The notes under the pieces were generated by a model, which was not told where the DNA came from, made no database searches, and saw only the letters and a list, made by a program, of their open reading frames with translations. Below are positions 23,724 to 30,942 of a DNA stretch of 32,733 nt, one piece after another. Source of the DNA: Petralouisia muris (lineage in GTDB: Bacteria; Bacillota; Clostridia; Lachnospirales; Lachnospiraceae); contig NZ_SRYA01000053.1 of NCBI RefSeq assembly GCF_004793545.1, positions 1 to 32,733 on the forward strand, given 5' to 3'. The position numbers were made by a program, and so were the translations under genes. The number at the start of each line of letters is the position of its first letter. The first letter of the stretch is position 1.

Positions 23724-24200
23724 ATGGCAAATGAAGATAAAAAGGATTTTAACGCTATGCTGGCTGACAGTAAGGACATGTCAAAATTTCAGACGATTAC
23801 AGATGAAAAGAGCATAGAAAAGTACGGTGGAGACAGAATGTATTTTGCACCGCCTATGGATTATGACAGAGTGATGCGGCTTGTACCTTATGGCAAATTG
23901 CTTACGGTTGGTGCAATCAGAGATTATTTTGCTGACATAAACGGGGCGGATTTTACAGAGCCGATTACGGCAGGAATATTTGTTTCGATTGTTGCATGGG
24001 CCAGTTATCAGCGTAAGGAGGATAAAACGCCTTATTGGAGAACGCTGAAAGCCAATGGGGAATTAAATGCAAAGTATCCAGGGGGCGTGGAAGTGCAGAA
24101 AGAAATGCTTGAAAAAGAAGGGCATATCATTATTCAAAAAGGCAGAAAGAATATCAAATACTATGTGAAAGATTATGAAAGCGACCTGTTTTCATTATAA
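23724..24200 (+). CDS. Alkyltransferase-like (MGMT-fold) DNA-binding protein lacking the catalytic Cys
   Basis: 158 residues from ATG 23724 (MANEDKKDFNAMLADSKDMS), GAGGAGG 8 bases upstream. The second half has the MGMT/Ada C-terminal fold: MRLVPYGKLLTVGAIRDYFA (the HTH with DNA-contacting residues), then FVSIVAWASYQRKEDKTPYW, RTLKANGELNAKYPGGVEVQ and KEMLEKEGHIIIQKGRKNIK. In MGMT this site is PCHR with the alkyl-accepting Cys; in alkyltransferase-like proteins it is PWHR. Here it is PYWR, with no Cys, so direct dealkylation is not expected. Such proteins bind damaged bases and flag them for excision repair. It is a monocistronic gene followed by a strong terminator. Confidence 0.75.
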   Translation: MANEDKKDFNAMLADSKDMSKFQTITDEKSIEKYGGDRMYFAPPMDYDRVMRLVPYGKLLTVGAIRDYFADINGADFTEPITAGIFVSIVAWASYQRKEDKTPYWRTLKANGELNAKYPGGVEVQKEMLEKEGHIIIQKGRKNIKYYVKDYESDLFSL

Positions 24201-24204
24201 GAAT

Positions 24205-24246
24205 TAGTCATTTTCAGTTTAGAAAATTGAAAATGACTATGTTTTT
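24205..24246 (+). terminator. Terminator after the MGMT-fold gene
   Basis: TAGTCATTTTCA (24205-24216) pairs perfectly with TGAAAATGACTA (24228-24239), followed by TGTTTTTG. Confidence 0.85.
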
Positions 24247-24311
24247 GCGTATCATTGAGAAGAAATATCAGATCGAGAGTGATTTCGTCCTCTGCTTAAG
24301 GAGGTGCAATG

Positions 24312-24877
24312 ATGGATTTTTATGAACGGGCTCTGGAATTGCGTGAGGAAACAGTCTCCTATCGCCGCTGGCTGCACAGCAATGCGGAGGTGGGCCTGCA
24401 TATGCCCAAAGGACAAGCCTACGTCATGGAACAGCTGAAAAAATATGGCCTGGAGCCCCATACCTGCGGCCACGATTTCCATGCAGCCATGCTGCTTACA
24501 GCGGCAAAGATGCTGAAAGAGGTTGTCCCAAAGACAGTGGAGACGTTCGGAGGCTCAGCGGAGATCGAGATGATTTCTGAGGTGCCCCGCTGGTCTGTGA
24601 TTCTGCCATGACAGATAAGATGGTGGGCTATATGAAAGAACTGCCGATTCCCGGTCTGACTCCTGTTCCTGACACCTCGGCCAGCGCTTCTGAGGATTTT
24701 GCATCTATTGCAGAGAAAATGCCCAGCGTATACATGTATCTTTCGGCGGGATATATGGATGAGCGGGGCGACGCACCTGCTCACAATCCAAAGGTTCGGT
24801 TCAATGAAGACGTCTGCCCAATCGGCTCCGCTTGTTTGGCCCATTGCGCGGTTCGCTGGCTGCAAGAGCAAGCGTAA
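24312..24877 (+). pseudogene. M20-family amidohydrolase/peptidase with internal deletions
   Basis: The gene starts MDFYERALELREETVSYRRW with LHSNAEVGLHMPKGQAYVME, the N-terminus of M20D amidohydrolases, but goes from YGLEPHTCG directly into HDFHAAMLLTAAKMLKE, skipping the metal-binding region with GxxxLRADMDALP. A second gap follows, joining VVPKTVETFGGSAEIE. At CCCC (24585-24588) the frame changes; adding one C gives EVPPLVCDSAMTDKMVGYMK and then SASASEDFASIAEKMPSVYM to the natural end. About half of the usual 390 residues is missing, including first-shell metal ligands, so it is dead irrespective of the frameshift. AAGGAGG still precedes the start. Confidence 0.85.
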
Positions 24878-24894
24878 TGATTTCAAGTATTGCA

Positions 24895-24948
24895 CTGGCG
24901 GTTAAAAACATCGATATTTAACCGCCAGGTCATTCAGTCATTTTTTTG
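24895..24948 (+). terminator. Hairpin before the MarR promoter
   Basis: CTGGCGGTTAAA (24895-24906) pairs perfectly with TTTAACCGCCAG (24917-24928); a T run follows at 24941-24947. Probable terminator of the peptidase gene. Confidence 0.65.
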
Positions 24949-24953
24949 TATTT

Positions 24954-25006
24954 AGTTGACAAAATCTACTAAATAAAATATAATCAAAAAGTGGACTATG
25001 TCAACT
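24954..25006 (+). promoter_or_regulatory. Promoter and operator of the MarR operon
   Basis: TTGACA (24956-24961) and TATAAT (24979-24984) with an ideal 17-base spacer. TTTAGT (24952-24957) and ACTAAA (24968-24973) form a dyad over the -35, and AGTTGACA (24954-24961) recurs inverted as TGTCAACT (24999-25006) downstream. Both are plausible MarR binding sites for autoregulation. Confidence 0.75.
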
Positions 25007-25027
25007 AATAAACGAGAAAGGGGTAAT

Positions 25028-25486
25028 ATGAACGAAATCGATAGAACCATCCATGAAATAAGAAAATTCAATCGTTTTTATACGGTAAACATGGGTTTTT
25101 TAGATTCAGGGTATCTTGACACAGAATACTCAATAGCAGAAACAAGGATTTTATTTGAAATTAAGATGCATGAAAAATGTATTCAAAGCGATATTGTAAA
25201 AACTTTGCATATAGACAAGAGTTATTTAAGCAGGCTCGTAAAAGGCTTTTATAAAAATGGTCTTATAGAGAAAGACAAATCAGAGGAGGATAAGCGGGTA
25301 ACGTATCTTTCAATGACGGAAAAGGGAAGCGCTGAAACAGAAAGATTGATCGAATTAACGAATCATCAGATAAAAGCCAAAATAAATAAATTAAGCCTTG
25401 ACGAATGCAATAGATTGTGCGATGCGATGCATACAGTAATTTCAATTTTAGGAAAAGAGGAGCGCAATGAAGGTTATTACATTTGA
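25028..25486 (+). CDS. MarR-family regulator
   Basis: 152 residues from ATG 25028 (MNEIDRTIHEIRKFNRFYTV), AAAGGGG upstream; an earlier ATG at 24998 lies in the operator and lacks a ribosome binding site. The winged HTH is clear: YSIAETRILFEIKMHEKCIQ, SDIVKTLHIDKSYLSRLVKG, FYKNGLIEKDKSEEDKRVTY, LSMTEKGSAE. Its end overlaps the GNAT-cupin gene by 20 bases, so the regulator and enzyme are one operon and probably respond to the same small molecule. Confidence 0.9.
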   Translation: MNEIDRTIHEIRKFNRFYTVNMGFLDSGYLDTEYSIAETRILFEIKMHEKCIQSDIVKTLHIDKSYLSRLVKGFYKNGLIEKDKSEEDKRVTYLSMTEKGSAETERLIELTNHQIKAKINKLSLDECNRLCDAMHTVISILGKEERNEGYYI

Positions 25487-26255
25487 AGAAAAGTACAGAC
25501 AGGATTTTATCAATTCTAATACGGATTGGATCGTTTCAAATTTTGGATTTCTGGAGGAACATGACAAAGAAACCTTTGAGAAAATTGATGAGGAAATGGA
25601 AGCGGGAGCTATGATATTTTTTGCTGTTGAGAATGATACAGTGCTGGCAACCTGCATGGCAATGCCGATGGAAGGCGTCACATGGGAAATATGCAAGCTT
25701 GGTTCAAATAAAAATATTCCCCATAAAGGCGCAGGAAGCGCGGTGTTTGAAGCGTCCATGCAATGGGCTTTAAATCATGTCGCGGAAAGACTTTTTATTA
25801 TTTCAAACAGTAAATTGAAGCCAGCTCTTCACATTTATGAAAAATATGGCTTTAAAGAGATTAAGTTGGAAAATTATGAATATATCCGAGGTGATATTGC
25901 CTTTGAATATAGGAAAGAAGGCGCAGGCAACTGGAAGACAGTAGTAAAGAAAGAGGATGCGGTAAAGAAGGTCTTTAAAGGCGTTTCCCTGGATTCTCTT
26001 GCAGCAGGCCCAAAATCACAGGTTACAAAGATGAACTACGTTGCAGGAAATTATGCATCCCCTCATCAGCATCCGAATGAACAAAGCGGATATGTGATTT
26101 CGGGGAAGTATGAACTTACGGTTGGGGATAAAAAGTATGAATTGAATCCAGGTGATGCATATGCCATTCCTGGCAGTCAAATACATTCTTTTCGTGTCAT
26201 TGAAGGCGGTGAGGTGGTTGATGTTTTTACGCCTCCCAGAAAGGATTATTTATAG
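25467..26255 (+). CDS. GNAT acetyltransferase fused to a cupin domain
   Basis: 262 residues. Residues 1-147 are a GNAT domain: MKVITFEEKYRQDFINSNTD, FFAVENDTVLATCMAMP, then the acetyl-CoA loop region HKGAGSAVFEASMQWAL (86-102), ending with IYEKYGFKEI. Residues 155-262 are a complete cupin: motif 1 with H200, H202 and E205 (SPHQHPNEQSGYVISG) and motif 2 with PGDAYAIPGSQIH (H240), so metal binding is likely. The link (EYRKEGAGNWKTVVKKED) is short, with no frame anomaly. The gene overlaps marR by 20 bases; AAAGAGGAG precedes its ATG. The cupin may sense or bind the substrate that the GNAT part modifies; this is inference. Confidence 0.85.
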   Translation: MKVITFEEKYRQDFINSNTDWIVSNFGFLEEHDKETFEKIDEEMEAGAMIFFAVENDTVLATCMAMPMEGVTWEICKLGSNKNIPHKGAGSAVFEASMQWALNHVAERLFIISNSKLKPALHIYEKYGFKEIKLENYEYIRGDIAFEYRKEGAGNWKTVVKKEDAVKKVFKGVSLDSLAAGPKSQVTKMNYVAGNYASPHQHPNEQSGYVISGKYELTVGDKKYELNPGDAYAIPGSQIHSFRVIEGGEVVDVFTPPRKDYL

Positions 26256-26276
26256 CAGTTCAAACTTCGCTGGCAG

Positions 26277-26320
26277 ACGCCCGATAAGGCAAAAAGTCAC
26301 AGGCTTGCCGGGCGTTTGTT
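26277..26320. terminator. Terminator between convergent genes
   Basis: ACGCCCG (26277-26283) pairs with CGGGCGT (26309-26315), with an inner AAGGC/GCTT pairing, followed by TTGTT. It separates the GNAT-cupin gene from the minus-strand operon. Confidence 0.65.
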
Positions 26321-26347
26321 GGCGTAAGTTGAACATTTTGGCTGGCG

Positions 26348-27247
26348 TTATTGTCTCTCTTGAATAGATATTTCTGAAACCGTATCTTTTACGCCGTTGA
26401 TCTGGAGCCTTACATGAATTTTTCCATTTTCAAATTCATTTAGCGGATATTCCAAAGGTTCCGACAGATTTGTTACGTTGATTGATTGCGCCATGTCTCC
26501 CTGGACCAGCCAAAGAACCAGTGTTGCCCCCTCTGGCACTGTTTTGCAGGAAATATCAGCGTGAAGCATTTGGGTGTCTGCGTCTACAATTTTCATATCC
26601 TGTTCTTTGATGAATCCGCTGCTGGCGCTTTGGAACTCCAGCTTCCAGACGCCGTCGCTGCAGCTGTTGGAATTCATGTTGATGACGCCTAAGTTCCAAA
26701 TCCGGTCATTGGATGCAGGGTCTGTGTTCACGCCATTTCCGGCGGCGCTTACGATAAAGCCTGTCAGACACATCAGCATAAGGGCCATGCTGATAACGCC
26801 GGCGGCAATCAACGGTAAGTGATGGGTTTCCTGTTTTAACATCATAGCATTTTCCTCCTTGTTTTCTATAGGAATCCCGCATTCTTCACAATAGTTTGCT
26901 TTGAATGAAATGCGGCGTCCGCAGGCGGGACAGGTTCTTTTTAGTTCTGAACGGCGCAGAAAGTAAATCAGCAATCCGAAAAAGGGCGCGGCAATAAAAA
27001 CTACAGTTGTCCATAGCGCCGGATCATCGCCCCGTTTTTTGCAATCCTGATATACCCATGAAGCAAAGAAAGCAGAAGTGCAGAAAGCAAAAATGAGGAA
27101 GCAAAGCAGCAGGACGGGAAGCAGCATGGAAAGGCCGCTGAAACCATCGCTTTTCAGAAAATACAGGCCGAACCTAAGCAGGATGAGCAGGAAGACAGCC
27201 GGAATGCCGATAAAAAGCGGAAGTTTTTTGTTTTTTGTATCATTCAT
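26348..27247 (-). CDS. Membrane protein with zinc ribbon and extracytoplasmic domain
   Basis: 299 residues, last gene of the sigma-factor operon. Order: two membrane helices (LFIGIPAVFLLILLRFGLYF; LLPVLLLCFLIFAFCTSAFF), a PLDc_N-like stretch (DDPALWTTVVFIAAPFFGLL then IYFLRRSEL), a zinc ribbon with CPAC (about residue 111) and CEEC (about 126), another helix (LIAAGVISMALMLMCLTGFI), and a C-terminal beta-rich domain (WKLEFQSASSGFIKEQDMKI) probably outside the membrane. Its start overlaps the previous stop by 4 bases. The family is unnamed to me. A role as signal-sensing or envelope-stress component is suggested by the operon only. Confidence 0.7.
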   Translation of the reverse strand: MNDTKNKKLPLFIGIPAVFLLILLRFGLYFLKSDGFSGLSMLLPVLLLCFLIFAFCTSAFFASWVYQDCKKRGDDPALWTTVVFIAAPFFGLLIYFLRRSELKRTCPACGRRISFKANYCEECGIPIENKEENAMMLKQETHHLPLIAAGVISMALMLMCLTGFIVSAAGNGVNTDPASNDRIWNLGVINMNSNSCSDGVWKLEFQSASSGFIKEQDMKIVDADTQMLHADISCKTVPEGATLVLWLVQGDMAQSINVTNLSEPLEYPLNEFENGKIHVRLQINGVKDTVSEISIQERQ

Positions 27248-27621
27248 GCCAATACACCTCTTTTCCGGATACGAATGGTAATGTCCTCTTTCATGTTTGT
27301 TCTTTTTACGCCGACGATGGTAAGCAGTACGCCTGCCAGCCCAAGATAAAAGCAGATGCCGGCGGTCAGGTAAGACAGATAAGGATTGCTGATTGCCATA
27401 AGGGCAGCGGCAGCCAACATAAGAAATGTTGCCAGGTTCAAAATCATAGGCAGGTACCAGAGAGACAAAACGTATGTGGCGGGTTCTTTGTGCATGGCTG
27501 CTTCCTGCTGGTACAGGGCGGCTTTGAGTTTATGGTTCAGTTCCGGGGTGGGTTCATCCGTCAGTGTTAGAGAGGCCCGGATGATTTCATCTGTGTTTGT
27601 ATCAAAAGGGTTATCTTTCAT
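27244..27621 (-). CDS. Putative membrane anti-sigma-like protein
   Basis: 125 residues starting MKDNPFDTNTDEIIRASLTL. A hydrophilic N-terminal half (TPELNHKLKAALYQQEAAMH) precedes two membrane helices (LPMILNLATFLMLAAAALMA, LTAGICFYLGLAGVLLTIVG) and a basic tail. Its gene overlaps the sigma factor by 11 bases and the next gene by 4. Such placement and topology fit a membrane-bound modulator of the sigma factor, although no zinc-binding anti-sigma motif (HxxxCxxC) is present, so it would be of another class. Confidence 0.65.
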   Translation of the reverse strand: MKDNPFDTNTDEIIRASLTLTDEPTPELNHKLKAALYQQEAAMHKEPATYVLSLWYLPMILNLATFLMLAAAALMAISNPYLSYLTAGICFYLGLAGVLLTIVGVKRTNMKEDITIRIRKRGVLA

Positions 27622-28135
27622 AGCCAGCTTCCTCCAATCTTTTCTTAATCAGGCTTCTGCCCTTGAACAATCGGCTCTTCACGGTTCCAGGCGGTTTCTT
27701 TATGATTGCCGCTATCTGTTCTATGGAGCAGCCGGAAAAGTAAAACAATATCATCGGCACCCGGATTTTTTCGGGAAGAGTTTGAATCATTTGATTCACT
27801 TCTGCCATCAGCTCTTTCTGAAAAAAGTTTTCTTCCATGTTTTCCGGGGAGTGCAGTACCGCTTCTGTTTCCTCGTCCAGATTGGTGCAGGGGGCGATTC
27901 TGTTCCGGCGGGCCTGTTTTCGTCTGTTGCTTTTCCAAAGATTATGCGCGAATGAAAAAAACAGCGCTTTCGGATTCTGCGCCCAGTCAAGGGTCTGCGG
28001 GGTTTCTAATGCTTTTAGAAACGTCTGCTGATACAAGTCCTCGGCGTCTGTTTTGTCCATACAGAGTTTCAGGCAGAATCTGTAGATATCCGTGCCGAAC
28101 TCATCGATGCATCTTTCAATTTCTCTTGCGTCCAA
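27611..28135 (-). CDS. ECF-type RNA polymerase sigma factor
   Basis: 174 residues starting at TTG (28135) with GGAGGTG 5 bases upstream. Sigma region 2 is DIYRFCLKLCMDKTDAEDLY then QQTFLKALETPQTLDW, with the FFSFAHNLWKSNRRKQAR end; region 4 is LPEKIRVPMILFYFSGCSIE then QIAAIIKKPPGTVKSRLFKG. It directs transcription of a small regulon, commonly including its own operon, in response to an envelope or extracellular signal. It is the first of three overlapping genes read leftward. No promoter of clear GAAC/CGTC type is readable upstream by eye. Confidence 0.92.
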   Translation of the reverse strand: MDAREIERCIDEFGTDIYRFCLKLCMDKTDAEDLYQQTFLKALETPQTLDWAQNPKALFFSFAHNLWKSNRRKQARRNRIAPCTNLDEETEAVLHSPENMEENFFQKELMAEVNQMIQTLPEKIRVPMILFYFSGCSIEQIAAIIKKPPGTVKSRLFKGRSLIKKRLEEAGYER

Positions 28136-28230
28136 TGCTTCACCTCCATTGCCCGTTCATCTTATATTCGTCATGATTTTGTCAATGGTTCATAATTTTC
28201 AGAAGAAATTAAAAAAAAAGACGCCCCGTA

Positions 28231-28644
28231 TGGTGCGGGTTTTAACCAACTGCCTGTGTCAGAAGGGAGCCTTAAGTTATACCAATAAAACCGGAAAAAC
28301 GCTGACAATAAATCCGAAGCTTCTGGAAAAAATGCAGAATGCTCCCGAGAAGGAAAAAGAAATGAAGGAGCTGATCAAAGGCGTTGAGACGGCAACAAGG
28401 CTGGTGGACGGCCTTTGCAAAGGCATGGGACGGAAAGAACGATGGGAGAATTCAGAAAAACTGATTGAAAAGCAAAAAGCGGCGGAGGCTTATCAAGGAA
28501 GAGGCCGTATCGTCTAAGGATGGAAGGATTTACCTGAATGACGCAGAAATACGGATGATGATGGAAGGGGCAAAAGAACAGGAATTAGCAAATACTGCGA
28601 AGGCGCAGCGGACAGTGGGCAGAAATCTGGATTTGCAGGCATAG
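28231..28644 (+). pseudogene. Decayed remnant of an unidentified protein gene
   Basis: One frame gives VRVLTNCLCQKGALSYTNKT, GKTLTINPKLLEKMQNAPEK and EKEMKELIKGVETATRLVDG; after about 28480 another frame continues RRRLIKEEAVSSKDGRIYLN, DAEIRMMMEGAKEQELANTA and QRTVGRNLDLQA to TAG 28644. No proper start or ribosome binding site is seen. The content (helical, charged, 'INPKLLEKM...', 'LN...EIR') resembles the conserved hydrophilic proteins of Lachnospiraceae that I cannot name with confidence. The remaining part of the 28136-28758 gap shows nothing else apart from AT-rich DNA before the acyltransferase. Confidence 0.45.
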
Positions 28645-28758
28645 GAAAGTTATGCTATTGTTTTAGAAGAATATAAAAATAAAACAACATAAAATATCAA
28701 AAGTCGGTTTGGAAATTTTGCAGAATGCCAGATAACTGGGGAAAGGCTGATAGGTTTC

Positions 28759-29823
28759 ATGAAGAAAGAAAAAGGCGTCAGAAAATATTACATTGATAAT
28801 TTACGGAGCATAGCTATTTTACTGCTGTTTCCAGTGCATACCTGTATGATCTGGAACGATTTTGGCGCCCGTTTCTATGTTTGGCAGGGAGAAAATAAAA
28901 TATTGAGTTCTTTGATTGTCCTGATAAATCCATGGTTTATGCCGCTTTTATTTGTTTTGGCAGGGATAAGCGCACGGTTTGCATTGGAAAAAAGAACAAA
29001 GAAAGAATTTATCATACAGCGGGTTCATAAGCTGCTGGTTCCATTTGTGTTTGGAGTGGCGTTTCTTGTGCCTTTCCAGACATGGTATGCAAGAAAATTT
29101 TTTGACGGGTATCAGGGAGGCTTCTGGGAGAACTGGAAATATTTTTTCACCCATCTTACTGATTTCAGCGGGTATGACGGCGCTTTTACCCCGGGCCATC
29201 TGTGGTTTATTCTGTTTTTGTTTCTTATCTCAATGGCGGCTTTGTTTCTGTTTCATTTCGTTCCCTATGAAAAGGCTGCGGACAGTGTGAGAAAAATTCC
29301 GGCGGTTGGAGTTTTGCTTTTATTCCTTCCCATATGGCTTATGTATTATCTGGGCAATTTCGGCGGTTACAGTATAGGGAAAAATCTGGCTCTGTACCTG
29401 GCGGGATATTATGTGTTAAGTAATGAACTGGCATTGGAAAAGCTCGAAAGAAATATAAAGTGGCTGGCGGTTTTGTGCGCGGCTGGAACGGTTGCTTCTG
29501 TTGTGATGTACTATAATTTTTCTTATTACGGCGATTGCTGGGTGAATTTTCTTGGATGGATTTCCATTCTGGTTCTGCTTGTGGCGGGAAAAAAATTTTT
29601 AAATCAAGAGACCGGATTTACGAAATATTTTAATCAGGCGTCGTATCCAGTCTATCTTTTGCATCAGTCAATTCTGGTGGCGCTGGCCTATTATGCTTTG
29701 CAGGCAGGCGGAAATTTATTTGTGCAGGCAGGGGGTATTTGCATTGGAAGTTTTCTGCTTACAATGCTGGCGTACCATTTGATTCGGCGGACTTTTGTTC
29801 GGAAAATGGTTGGAATGGGATAA
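28759..29823 (+). CDS. Acyltransferase family 3 (OafA-like) membrane protein
   Basis: 354 residues with about ten membrane helices. The N-terminus YYIDNLRSIAILLLFPVHTC contains the family signature (D-x-L-R-x-x-A-x...H), with the catalytic-type His at residue 27. Later features are the PLLFVLAGISARFALEKRTK segment with R residues after helix 2, GHLWFILFLFLI, and the terminal QASYPVYLLHQSILV. The family transfers acyl groups to cell-surface sugars or membrane lipids at the cytoplasmic membrane. It is monocistronic and convergent with the acetyltransferase that follows. The start codon ATG lies after a weak GAAAGG-like site. Confidence 0.88.
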   Translation: MKKEKGVRKYYIDNLRSIAILLLFPVHTCMIWNDFGARFYVWQGENKILSSLIVLINPWFMPLLFVLAGISARFALEKRTKKEFIIQRVHKLLVPFVFGVAFLVPFQTWYARKFFDGYQGGFWENWKYFFTHLTDFSGYDGAFTPGHLWFILFLFLISMAALFLFHFVPYEKAADSVRKIPAVGVLLLFLPIWLMYYLGNFGGYSIGKNLALYLAGYYVLSNELALEKLERNIKWLAVLCAAGTVASVVMYYNFSYYGDCWVNFLGWISILVLLVAGKKFLNQETGFTKYFNQASYPVYLLHQSILVALAYYALQAGGNLFVQAGGICIGSFLLTMLAYHLIRRTFVRKMVGMG

Positions 29824-29838
29824 AAGTATGCTGCCGCT

Positions 29839-30321
29839 TTATTTTTGAAAAACATACCGCAGTTCTATTATATCTTTGCCGGCAATCTTTACAGGAAGCC
29901 GTTGGTTATTCCATGAAAAGCCATGCTGTTCATAGAATTTTCGGGCACGGAAATTTTCTTCAAATACCTTCAGATATATTTGGGCGTAATTCAGTTCCAG
30001 CAGCTTTTCTTTTACAAATTCAAAGAGAAGATGGCCGCAGCCTTGGCCTATCACCTCTGGTAATACATAGATGGAAATAATTTCGCCCCATCCCTGGAAA
30101 TCCTCATCTCTTGCGGAAGAAATGGAGGATGTGCCAAGGATTTTTTCTTCGTCTGTTATGACATATGCGCCTGCTAAAGGCGGCGTCCAGCCGTTTAGAT
30201 TCAGGTTGTCAAGATAAGCCTGAGGTACAATGCCTCGGAAAGCATTTTGCCAGCCTGATGTGTAAATCTGTCGTACTTTTTCAGTGTCATCAGAAGTCAT
30301 TTTTCTTATATGCGTATGCAA
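29839..30321 (-). CDS. GNAT family N-acetyltransferase
   Basis: 160 residues starting at TTG 30321 with AGGGGG 9 bases upstream (HTHIRKMTSDDTEKVRQIYT). Core elements: ISIYVLPEVIGQGCGHLLFE (acetyl-CoA loop Q-G-C-G in place of the usual R/Q-G-x-G) and LKVFEENFRARKFYEQHGFS. It is a single-domain member of the common Firmicute group with N-terminal IRKMTSDD. The substrate is unknown. It is transcribed away from the unusual segment at 30421 and converges on the acyltransferase gene. Confidence 0.88.
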   Translation of the reverse strand: MHTHIRKMTSDDTEKVRQIYTSGWQNAFRGIVPQAYLDNLNLNGWTPPLAGAYVITDEEKILGTSSISSARDEDFQGWGEIISIYVLPEVIGQGCGHLLFEFVKEKLLELNYAQIYLKVFEENFRARKFYEQHGFSWNNQRLPVKIAGKDIIELRYVFQK

Positions 30322-30420
30322 TTGCAGAATCCCCCTTTTTTGAATTTTAAAATTACGTTACAGATAAATTCTCTTTGATTGTATCCTATGTCGGGAATAA
30401 AAGCAAGTTTTTGGAATGTT

Positions 30421-30794
30421 TGGGAGTTATGAGAGGAGCGGCAGGATGAAAATATATGTAGATGCGGCGGAGTTTGTGTTGATAAATCTTTGTGGGAGGA
30501 ATGGGTTTGTGGTGATTTAGGATTATGGCATAGTCGTTATGGATTTGGGAATAGGGGGAATATACCATTTACCAGTTTGGGAAATGGTGTACAGATGGAG
30601 AGGAAATATTGATCAGATGTTTATGGAGAGACGGTTGGGAAAAAGGGAGCAGGGAGAGATTTGGGGAAGAGGTATTGGAAAGGGGGGAGTGAAAAAGAGG
30701 GCGGAGGAGGATGATGTTTGGTTGCGGAGGGGGTTGAGAAGGTGGAGAGTGTTAAGAAAGCGGAAAGATTGTAGAAAATTGGTGAAATTTGGGG
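30421..30794. other. Purine-rich, C-depleted segment abutting the inverted repeat
   Basis: In 30421-30780 I count 18 C in 360 bases on the + strand, and only 6 C in the 180 bases 30601-30780, while G makes up about half of the bases in 30661-30720. The strand is a patchwork of GGA, GGGA, GAAAG and TTGG. An open frame (30539-30826) exists, but its product is an odd Arg/Gly/Lys-rich string with no ribosome binding site, so I do not call a gene. Several G runs of four to six bases occur. The segment ends exactly where the inverted repeat starts. Confidence 0.7.
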
Positions 30795-30849
30795 GAGGGT
30801 GTGGTAGTATTGTTGTTAATGGATAATTCAAAGTTATCCGTTGGATTTG
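30795..30849 (+). repeat. Left copy of a perfect inverted repeat of at least 55 bp
   Basis: Starts GAGGGTGTGGTAGTATTG and ends CCGTTGGATTTG. Its reverse complement is found at 32679-32733 with no mismatch over 55 bases; the match is still perfect at the window edge. It contains the dyad GGATAA-TTCAAAG-TTATCC (30821-30839), extendable to 9-base arms (30818-30826 and 30834-30842) with one mismatch. Confidence 0.95.
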
Positions 30850-30942
30850 GTATTTTTAAATCGTATAAAAAATTTGTTATAACATAATAAATCATTTTTT
30901 TGAAACATATATGACTAAATGAAAAGGAAATTGGTATAACAT

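Noticed and set aside
27386-28176. Plus-strand open frames opposite the sigma-factor operon
   Set aside because: They are shadows of the minus-strand genes, Ser/Cys/Phe-rich and without motifs.
30539-30826. Open frame of 95 codons in the purine-rich segment
   Set aside because: The product is an Arg/Gly/Lys-rich string with no ribosome binding site or motif. The frame is open because the strand has few C-containing stop contexts, so composition explains it.
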